This document shows positions 56,161-64,000 of a DNA stretch of 64,000 nt, in pieces. This DNA comes from Taudactylus pleione (lineage: Eukaryota > Chordata > Amphibia > Anura > Myobatrachidae), in NCBI GenBank assembly GCA_031769625.1, contig JAUIMM010000113.1:17222501-17286500 (forward strand), in the 5' to 3' direction. The notes beneath the pieces were generated by a model that worked only from the letters and a program-made list of their open reading frames with translations, did no database searches and was not told the origin of the DNA. Made by a program: the position numbers and the translations under genes. Each line of letters opens with the position of its first letter. Position 1 is the first letter of the stretch.

Positions 56161-57280
56161 GCACTGGGGCTGGTTCAGTTATGGACACAGTGGCTATGTT
56201 CCCGCACTTGAGTGATTTTTTACTATTGCACATGCGCGAAAAGTCAGATAAATCCTAACTGCTCATGTGCAAACCCAATTATCCAACGGCATATTGTGCA
56301 ATTGTGTACGGCATCGCTAACATTTGAGAAGGGGTTTGCGATCCCTGGGTGTTTCAGGGTGTGGCCGGAGACAGGCCACACGGGGTTAATGGCTGCCACA
56401 GCAGTGAAGGGGTTAACCCCCGTGCTGTGCCGACATTTTTAAAAGGACAAAAAGGCACCAGGCACCCATTGTAAATGTATACTCTGCGCTATGCGCTGAG
56501 TGTTAAGTGTGTTTTTAATGTTTTATATGCAGCGGCCTGGACTTGCTGCACTGGGGAGTGTGGGTAGAGTGTGTCATGGCCGTTGCAGGAAAGGGAGAGC
56601 CAGCTCCCACTGTGACCTGCGCTGACACAGTTAAAGTGGACAGTTTAAAAACACACTGCACATGGTTCATAGTAAACTGTATTAAAGTATATATGTATTG
56701 CTGTAATGCACTGCAGCTGATCTGCAATGCATTAGTGCATGAAGCAACATATATTTAATAGGCTATGCACTATATGGTTTACATGTATATTTTGTAGAGA
56801 AAATGCACTTATAAGGAATGTATAAGTTGTTTTGTTTTAGAAGGCTGTAACATGTAAGTCAAATGGTTATGAGACACTATCACCTCCTGACATAGGAAGT
56901 GATATGTTAATTGTCCTGACCTACAGTATGCTAGTGGTCAGACCATTGTGTAACTAAGCTTTCGTTGAAGTGCATTCCAAGTGAGACCAGGATGTAAGCT
57001 GTGAAGGTGTGAAGAGAGTCAATGGCCTGAGACTATCTGTCCTGTGTGTGTGGAGAAGTGTTTGTTTTTTTCATGATTATTGTAGGAAGACCAAAGAGAA
57101 TATTATTGCTGGTCATCCTACATAGATATTTTGTCACTGTGTGATAAATGTATCAAAGGATGAAAGTAAATGACCAGTTCCTGTGGAATGTGAGCTGTTA
57201 TTACATTTGGGATAGATGGTCTGATTGGGTTACAAGACCAACTGTGGGTGGATGTCACCATGCTGTTTTGTGTGTTCTGA

Positions 57281-57290
57281 CTATATATAC
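57281..57290 (+). promoter_or_regulatory. TATA box of the solo LTR
   Basis: CTATATATAC precedes the AATAAA at 57470 by about 190 bp, the spacing expected between promoter and polyadenylation signal in an LTR. It could still drive transcription rightward into flanking DNA. Confidence 0.6.
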
Positions 57291-57469
57291 AGGGCCTGTG
57301 AGCCTCTGTTTTGTGGTACAGCCCTGTAACTTCTTTGAGGAGAAGAGCTGCTGATAAGATTCCTGTATGTGGTACATCTTTGAGAATCCTTTGTGGAGAA
57401 TTGCTGTTTGATTTCTGTGTGATATTCCCCTTCAGACAGAAGGGAGGGTCTTCTTTAAGACATTGAGCA

Positions 57470-57475
57470 AATAAA
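57470..57475 (+). terminator. LTR polyadenylation signal AATAAA
   Basis: A canonical AATAAA lies downstream of the TATA box in the solo LTR. It would mark the R/U5 side of the LTR. Confidence 0.65.
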
Positions 57476-58259
57476 CACCGTTTGCCTTTACTTCAATTGA
57501 CTCAATCCTGCAACCAACAGAATTGCGCCAAAACGCTATTCCGTTCTCTGGCTGTTCTGGGTAAGAGCTCCGTGTCTCCAAGTTCAAGCCCTCTGCCAAG
57601 CTACTGTGCAGACCTGGTCCATTGCGAGGGATCAGAAGGATATAGCCGACACCAAACAGGAGGTCCGCAGTTAGTCAAACTCATACGCAGCAGAAGTGGT
57701 ACCAGGTGCCTAGGCAGGAGCATGAGGGTACCTAAAAAGCTGTTCTATACACCGATGGTAGAGTTTGGTGGTGGCAGCATCGTTACACGCCCACGGCACA
57801 ATGGGCGGAGTCAGTGACAAGCAGTCACTGACAGTGAGTGGGAGTCCAAAACGCTAACCCATGACCAGGGACGGCCTAGGCAAAAGGCGTCCGGTCACAC
57901 AGGGTGAAGACTGGGAGGTGACCTAAAGTGATTGCAAAAATGGGCCGTTTCATGGGCATGTTAGGGGAATGTCCCAGGCGTGTGTCTGGGAAAGCTGCTG
58001 CATTCCTAATCGCAAATCTCTGCCTTTAATGGCCAAATATAGTTGTGTTAGAGAAGAGTAGCTAGAACTCCATCACAAATGCACAGACCACAAAGCCTGA
58101 AAGTGGACATCTGCCCTCCATCGCACCGTCCTGCACAAAGGGAAGGCTAAGATTAACATTTACATATTCCTGCAACTGCTATTGCGAGAACAGTTGTGAT
58201 GGCGCCTGTATTACCAACCACCTCTGAATACAAGACCACTGACCTCTGGTATTTGCATA

Positions 58260-58500
58260 AATTTTACATCTGTGTGACTAAGTTGCAAATTTGTGTAAAA
58301 TGGTTCTGATACGGGTGGTTATTCCTCCTGACACATTTTGTTATGCTGAATCTGCGACTGTGTTATACTGTACAAATGTATTTGCTACAAAAGTAGCAAT
58401 CTATTATCCCTGGTACACTGTGAGTGGCTGTGTATGTGACTACGATGTGACTAAGTTGCAATATTTAGGGAAAACATATGCTTTGCTACCGTGGTGAAAT
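58260..58500. repeat. Dispersed repeat related to 18225 and 35040
   Basis: Contains CCTGGTACACTGTGAGTGGC and two copies of GTGACTAAGTTGCAA (near 58275 and 58447). The first block matches the family at 35150-35180. Confidence 0.5.
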
Positions 58501-58699
58501 GTCTGAGTTTCCACAAGCACCTCGCGCCATATAACGAAAAGCTGCTAAGTGTAAATGGACATATTTTTGACATTCAGAAAAAAATTTCCCACCACAAAAA
58601 ATAAGGGTTTTTCCAAATAAACTAATTAGTGCTTTATTAAGAAATAGACCAAAAATCTAAGAAATGTAGGGTGTTCCACAAATGTGTTATATACTGTAT

Positions 58700-58846
58700 G
58701 TAGATAGAAATAGGTGGGCACTGCAATCCAAAAGAAGAAACACTTTCTTGGTGCTAGAGAAGGTGAATTCAGACACTCCATAATACAATGCTTAAACGGA
58801 AGTTTATTTATTTATATAGCATGCCGTTACATGTATATATACTTAC
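58700..58846. repeat. Fragment related to the 10.5-kb inverted repeat
   Basis: GGGCACTGCAATCCAAAAGAAGAAACA resembles the GGCACTCCCAAGAAGAAACA left flank of the palindrome at 10555. Only the start of the family appears. Confidence 0.35.
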
Positions 58847-58849
58847 TTC

Positions 58850-59180
58850 GATGAATAGACTGTAGAGGACTGTGAAGAAGATAAAGTGGAGAAGTTGCCA
58901 TAGCAACCGGCTTCTACACTGCAGGGCTATTCAACATGCGGCCCTACAGCTGTTGTGGAGCTACACAGCCCAGCATGCCCTGCCACAGTTTAGGGCATAT
59001 TAAAACTTTGGCAGGGCATACTGGGACCTGTAGTTCCACAACAGCTGGAGGGACTCATGTTGAGTACCCCTTTAAGTAACTGTTATTTTATAGACATCTG
59101 GTAAATGATAAATGATGGAGTGAAGCTTATTGGTTGCTAAGGGAAACTTCTCCACTTTAGCTCGGATAAATCTCCCCTTG
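58850..59180. mobile_element. Fold-back MITE (GATAAAGTGGAGAAG arms) with a nested hAT MITE
   Basis: GATAAAGTGGAGAAGTTGCC and ATAGCAACC on the left (58880) are inverted on the right as GGTTGCTAAGGG and CTTCTCCACTTTA (about 59132-59160), followed by AAATCTCCCC. A hAT-like MITE sits in the centre at 58922-59072. Confidence 0.7.
58922..59072. mobile_element. hAT-like MITE, CAGGGCTATTCAACATG type
   Basis: Starts CAGGGCTATTCAACATGCGG and ends ACTCATGTTGAGTACCCCTT. The internal arms TACAGCTGTTGTGGAGCTACA and TGTAGTTCCACAACAGCTG are inverted. The TSD could not be confirmed. Confidence 0.7.
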
Positions 59181-60110
59181 TGTGAGGCTCTAGTTCGTAT
59201 GATTAGTGGCAGTTAACTAGGATGTCCTCTTCTTTTCTTCTATTTAATGTAAGTCTCCATCCTCTGCTCAGGTTTTTACAGATTTGTAAAGAATTTCTAT
59301 GGGAAACATTGAAAAGAAAGTTTTTGCTTCTGTTGATCGTCTTTTAATATATTTTAACTTTAAAGCTATTGTATAGTCATTGAGCCTACAGTAGCAGTTC
59401 ATCAGTATTGGAGTAAACACTGTCTTTGGCAAGTAAATCTCTTACTTTTCTGTGGGTTCAGTTTCTAACTACAGATAATTTATACTCAATAAATTATTTA
59501 ATTATAATAATATAATTTATTCTAAATAAATATCTGGAAAATATTTAAAGACTGTTGTGGGGGAGATGGCTGGTCGGAAACACCTGCAATTATCTTCTTT
59601 GGAGCATGCAACCTTTTTAAAAATTATTTTATTTCCTAAAATATAAAGTTTTCCGCAAATGCTGCCAAATGCTCATGTCCTAGGGTGAGAAATTAACTAG
59701 AAGGCAGTTTATTAAATATAAATTGCAAAATAAGCATCTAAATATAGGCCTTATTAAACTGCAGCAAAAGGCATCTGAATGAGGTAGAAGTTTACAAACT
59801 TGAAACTTTGTAATCACTTAGACTTTTCCGGGACTAATGGAGATAGACATGCCAATTTCTGCAAAATACCAGCTTAATTTGTTGTATATTTATAGAGAAG
59901 AAGTTCTCTCATAGGTTCTTGAGATTCTCGTATTAATGTCTAAGTGGAAGGATTGGCATATTTTGCTTGATAACTACAAGCACAATATGCTTTATTCACT
60001 TCCATTTATAGGTAACACTAATTTTAGCATAATCACACATTGTACTCTTTAACATGTAGCATGATATGGGTGTTACCTTACTTGTATTCAATCTCTCACA
60101 TATTTCCGAG
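59181..60110. other. AT-rich DNA without recognised feature
   Basis: No gene or delimited repeat was recognised. Confidence 0.4.
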
Positions 60111-60116
60111 GGGTTG

Positions 60117-60380
60117 GGAAAAGGATCCCGACGGACAGAATACCAAAAGCAGCATCCCAACAGTCAGAATCCCAACAGATTTCTGTAAGTATTGTAACCC
60201 TCCCACAGCCTAACCCTAACCCTTACCCTCCCCCTAACCCACCCCTCCCACAACCTAACCCTCCATAGCTTCCCGCTAATACTTACCTCCACAATATATT
60301 GGTATTCTGACAGTCAGAATGCTGCTGTCGGTATTGTGACCATTGACATCCTGACTATAGGAATGCTGACTACTTCCCTT
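60117..60380. mobile_element. MITE with C-rich centre (ACAGAATACC arms)
   Basis: Left GGGAAAAGGATCCC, ACAGAATACC and AGCAGCATCCC are inverted on the right as GGTATTCTGAC, GAATGCTGCTG and ACTTCCC. The centre (60190-60260) is C-rich with CCTAACCCTAACCC motifs like those at 47101-47360. No TSD was confirmed. Confidence 0.6.
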
Positions 60381-60396
60381 TCAGAGACCATTTGTG

Positions 60397-62925
60397 CAGT
60401 GATGTGCGGTGAGGTCAATGGGTGGGGAGGCACTGGCTGATTAAAAACAAACAGCTTAGGGTTCCCCCTATTTAACAGTAACCAGCACCAGGTTTAACCA
60501 GCAGGGGGTACACTTATTGTGAGGTACCCCTTCCATCACATTAACCATCTCTAAGCTAGTCAGCCCAGGGCTGGAAATCCTCAGAAAGTGGGGATCCCCC
60601 CCAAAAAATGTGGTCCCCCATCCTGAGCAACAACCAGCATTGGGCTGAAAGGCCAGTGCTATACCCCGCACCCCTGGTGGTGGTGGGTGCGGGATTCATG
60701 GTACAATAAGATTGTTCTTTACAGGGGACCTATAGGTCCAAGCAAGCCTGACCAAGCATGCCAGCACTTGGAAAACCACCAGTCCTTACATACCCGGACA
60801 TTAAGGACATGCTGGCACCTGTAGTCAGCCTATAAAGAAAATATTAAAATACATACAAAACAGTTAATGTTTTAATAAAAGCATATTATACGGCATCTTC
60901 ACCTGGAGAGCGGTGGCCTTTAAGCTCTTTTGCATTGCCGCCACCTCCCCAGGGCTTCTGGCAGCTTACCCTGGGGGCCGCTGCCTCCCCATGGCATTCA
61001 GTGTCTTCACCTGGGGAGCGGCAAACTTTATGCTATTTTGCATGGCTGCCTCCTCCCCAGGGCTTCTGGCATCTTCTATCTTCGGGAGCTCTTGCACGCC
61101 GGTGGACTGCCAGCCGCTGCCTCGTGCTGGCTTATATAAGCCAGCTAGAGGGGGTGGGGCGTTGACGTGGCAAGCCATGATTGGCTCCAGGAGGCCATCT
61201 TGAATTTCAAAAATATGCTGAGGTGTGATTTTTTAAATTGGAACAGCTGCCAAGCTCTCCAGAATAGCTGGCAGGGACTAGATCAACTCAGATCTAGGCC
61301 TGCTGCCATGCCAGGTATCTCTTCTGGGTCCCATCGCAGCGAACGTCCACACCTCCACCGTCTTCCTACCGCATATGCCCGCTATCCATCCAGTGGTGAC
61401 AGCGGATCCTGAGATGGATTCACTGTCCAATCACATTTGCCTGACTGACAGGGGAAAGCACATCCCTGTCCATAAGGCATTTTTATAGGTGCTGCTTTGC
61501 CCTATTTTTTAGTTGTGTTATTATAAATAGATATGTACTATTTTCCTTTGGATAAATACCATGATACTGTTAGTGTAGAGAAGGAAGAGGTCTGGCAATG
61601 ACAACAAATGATCAAGTTGAGGGTTCACGCTCCGGTCAGGACATATATATAGAATATATATATAACTTATTTTAATATGTGCATTTTCGTTGATTATTTA
61701 ATTTGGAATGTATTTTGTGAAACTCAAAACACCAGGAAAAATCTTTTTGGAGTTACTTTACCTAAATACTATAATATATGACATCATTTTCGGGAATATT
61801 GAAACTTGGAAAGTATTTGTATGTGAACTTACTAAAGATCGTGAGTAAATTAGATTGCAAGTCAAGATGGCAGGTGTCATCAATTTAACAATTAGGATAA
61901 TGATCCTTTTGTATTGAAGCAGGTATATAAGGGCTGTATGCCTGTGAATGGAAATTCTTTGATAAAGCTTCTGGATGGCTATCTTTCTCTGAGTGACTAT
62001 TAACTTGACGTACTGAGGTACCTTGAAAGGCTAACATCTAGCCCGGATTCCTACGGTACCTCTGAACTAGGATCCACATCATAGGCACGCTACGGTACAA
62101 GTAGGGGGGGGGGAATGTGGCCCTATTCAATTATAGGGAAAGACTGTGAGTATCCATTTGGTCGGAACAACTCCTTTTGGGAAAAGTATAAGAGGCACAG
62201 TCAGCTGAGTTCTTTCTAAATCCCTGTTAAATATTTGGAGACAAGACATCAATTCACAGCAGGTGCTCTTGAAGCACATAGCAGTCTATTAAACGTGTGT
62301 ATTTACAAAGACTTTGATACTATTGCTAATCTAATATTCTACCAGCTACATATTTATAAAGGAATTAATATAGCAAGGATTGCTACAACGCTTATGGAAT
62401 TTACCTATTCCAGAATTTAGCATATCAAGTGCACATTTATCTATCTTTTAATATTTTGTGTCGGCGCATATTAATATTTCTGACCACATAGGTGGTTTCT
62501 GTTATTCTTACATTGTTCTTTATTGTTGATTCTGTGTATATGTCATAGTGTTTTATTTATTTGTTTGATATATCAAATTTTTTTATTATACTCATGGCAT
62601 TTTGAGGTTATTTCTGCCATTACAAGGATTAATAAGCGCAACCACATTTTTGTTTATTGTTTTTAATTTTTTTCAAACGGCTTTAACAGCCCATGGCAAG
62701 GCCCCGCCCCCCGCTTCTGCACTTTTCTATTGTCAGTGGGAGGCAGAGCTCTTGCTGCCTCCCAACTGATTTTATTAACTGTAGAGATACTAGAGAAAGA
62801 TAGAATAATGCAAAGCAGATATTTATGACAAATAATCTTTGTTATGAATATCTTCTTTGTATTATTTCACTCATTATGACAGGGGAGGCTCTGCCTTCCC
62901 TGCCTCCCCTGACTGCTCGCCCCTG
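60397..62925. mobile_element. Long hAT element, 2529 bp, no transposase found
   Basis: Left CAGTGATGTGCGGTGAGG and inverted right CAGGGGCGAGCAGTCAGG. Flanks CATTTGTG (60389-60396) and CTTTTGTG (62926-62933) match in 7 of 8. The region inside the left end and the last 240 bp share GAGGCA and GGGGAGGC motifs. A segment near 60910-61075 holds two copies of an ACCTGGGGAGCGG... block and repeated GGCTTCTGGCA. The centre (about 61480-62640) is AT-rich with no protein match and may contain a further insertion. Confidence 0.7.
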
Positions 62926-63150
62926 CTTTTGTGATCATCATCAAAGTTGATTTATAAGGCACATCAGATTGCACAGTGCCATAGATGTAGTTACAGTTCA
63001 CACATGAGACAATCACAGATACTGTACGTTTATACATTGCAGTGAAGACATGAGATGATTGGTAAAGAGTGCCATTCCTGTGAGTGTTTACACTCTGGAA
63101 GGAGATCAATGTGTTGGATGGATGTGTTTCCACATATTTTCTTAGACTTC

Positions 63151-63941
63151 GGGAGAGATGTATCAAGCCCTGGAGAAAGATAAAATGGAGAGATGTAAAG
63201 TGGATGGAGATAAAGGCCCTGATTCAGAGCCGGTCGCTATTTGTGCTCGCTCGTCCAGAAAATAGGGGTGGCTATTCAAATGAACCGTTCGCTGTTTGCG
63301 GTCTGTTCACTACTCTAGGTCTGAACGAGCGAACAAAACTTGTGGTCGTTTTTTGGGAAACTACCCCCCTGGCCGCTCGCATCCGACGTCATGTCCGCTA
63401 TTTATTAGATTAATCGAGTACATCGAACAGGGTATGAACTGCTCGCTATTCTTGTGGTTGGTTTTTGCTACCACAATTTTGCGAGCTGTTCTGGCTAAAA
63501 AAAAACCCAGTGACGTGGTCAATGACGCTCCTGTTTTAAATATGCACACCCTTAAAACGCCCATTTTGACCTTTAAGCGCGCCTGCGTTCTGATTTCCAC
63601 TCCCCATTTTCAAGCACCTTCCCCTGTTACCACCAACATACGCCTCATCCTGTCACTCAAATTAGCAGGCATTCGCTATTTTGCGAGCACATGAATTTCG
63701 GCCGCACTAACTGGTTCGCGCATGCGTATAATGATCCGTACGCATGCGCAGTTTGGCAAACATCGCTCGGAGCGAACGAGCTGCCGCTTATGAGTGGCTC
63801 TGAATGAGGGCCAAAGTACCAACCAATCAGCTTCTAACTGCCATAACATAGGCTGTGTGTAAAAAATACAGTTTGGATCTGATTGGTTGGCAATTTATCC
63901 CTCTCCACTTTATGTTTCTCCAAGGCTTAATACATCTCCCC
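63151..63941. mobile_element. TIR MITE (GAGATGTATYAAGCC ends) holding another MITE
   Basis: Left GGGAGAGATGTATCAAGCC and inverted right GGGGAGATGTATTAAGCC. Next inside, AAAATGGAGAGATG on the left roughly pairs with the right-hand CCCTCTCCACTTTA. CCAATCAGCTTCTAACTG and CAGTTTGGATCTGATTGG form an internal stem. The element is interrupted by 63215-63812. Confidence 0.75.
63215..63812. mobile_element. TIR MITE, AAA TSD, nested
   Basis: Begins GGCCCTGATTCAGAGCC and ends GGCTCTGAATGAGGGCC, with AAA on both sides (63212-63214 and 63813-63815). Stems with GCGAGC arms and CGCATGCGTA/TACGCATGCG near 63719-63751 resemble parts of 22486-23034, but the middle is not a continuous hairpin chain. Non-coding. 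Confidence 0.82.
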
Positions 63942-64000
63942 TTTATACTTAAATCTTTTCCTAGTATTTGACTTGTAGCTCCTTGGCAGTACTGTACTTA

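Larger units (their letters stand above)
56360..57899 (+). mobile_element. Solo LTR of an endogenous retrovirus or LTR retrotransposon
   Basis: Begins TGTGGCCGG and ends CCGGTCACA, so the TG...CA ends lie in an imperfect inverted repeat. CAGGG flanks it on both sides (56355-56359 and 57900-57904), a 5-bp TSD. CTATATATAC at 57281-57290 serves as a TATA box and AATAAA at 57470-57475 as polyadenylation signal about 190 bp later, giving a U3-R-U5 order on the plus strand. No internal gene remains, consistent with LTR-LTR recombination. At 1540 bp it is long. The family could be ERV or Gypsy; that cannot be decided from one LTR. Confidence 0.85.
56166..58237. mobile_element. TIR MITE, ACT TSD, split by a solo LTR
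   Basis: Begins GGGGCTGGTTCAG and ends CCTCTGAATACAAGACC, both decayed GGGCCTGATTCAG-family ends, with ACT on both sides (56163-56165 and 58238-58240). About 530 bp remain once the LTR at 56360-57899 and one copy of its TSD are removed. Confidence 0.7.

Noticed and set aside
57482..57817. Frame of 111 residues inside the solo LTR
   Set aside because: It lies in the U5 side of the LTR after the polyadenylation signal and shows no domain.

Overview
The window looks like intergenic or intronic DNA from a vertebrate, most likely a frog with a large, transposon-rich genome. I found no host protein-coding exon, tRNA or rRNA. Almost everything recognisable is transposable element DNA: hAT elements with 8-bp target-site duplications (TSDs), MITEs with 3-bp TSDs and GGGCCTGATTCAG-like ends, Tc1/mariner elements with TA targets, 5'-truncated L2/CR1-like LINEs and one solo LTR. 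The frog assignment is an inference from this mix of repeats. No host gene confirms it.

Layout. 1-2 kb: AT-rich DNA, a microsatellite and a TIR MITE. 2.0-7.9 kb: a complete hAT transposon with a perfect 8-bp TSD, a TATA promoter, ten 160-bp tandem repeats and an uninterrupted 1038-residue BED-finger transposase, which is the only intact gene. 8.5-9.3, 22.4-23.3 and 28.5-30.7 kb: minus-strand LINE 3' ends. 25.9-26.4 and 27.8-28.3 kb: plus-strand LINE fragments. 14-15, 40.4-42.1, 43.3-44.5 and 46.7-48.3 kb: hAT-type elements carrying internal minisatellites. 16-19, 22.5-24, 36, 39.4-39.9 and 44.8-45.3 kb: MITEs built from strings of short inverted repeats ('serial hairpin' elements). 36.8-38.4 and 48.7-50.3 kb: two copies of one Tc1-like family, the second nested in another Tc1-like element that is also broken by a minisatellite hAT. 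56.2-58.2 kb: a MITE split by a 1540-bp solo LTR with a 5-bp TSD. 60.4-62.9 kb: a long hAT element. 63.2-63.9 kb: one MITE nested in another.

How the parts relate. Perfect or near-perfect TSDs delimit many insertions and give a relative chronology: outer MITE before LTR, and old Tc1 before both minisatellite hAT and younger Tc1. The intact hAT may be able to mobilise non-autonomous relatives seen here, because its terminal and subterminal sequence recurs in fragments at 20.2, 34.8 and 42.4 kb. The most unusual feature is the serial-hairpin architecture, shown best by two 549-bp copies about 22 kb apart, each made of about eleven consecutive hairpins, and seen again in elements with different termini.

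All coordinates and matches were read by eye. Element ends given with TSDs are reliable to the base, and others are approximate.
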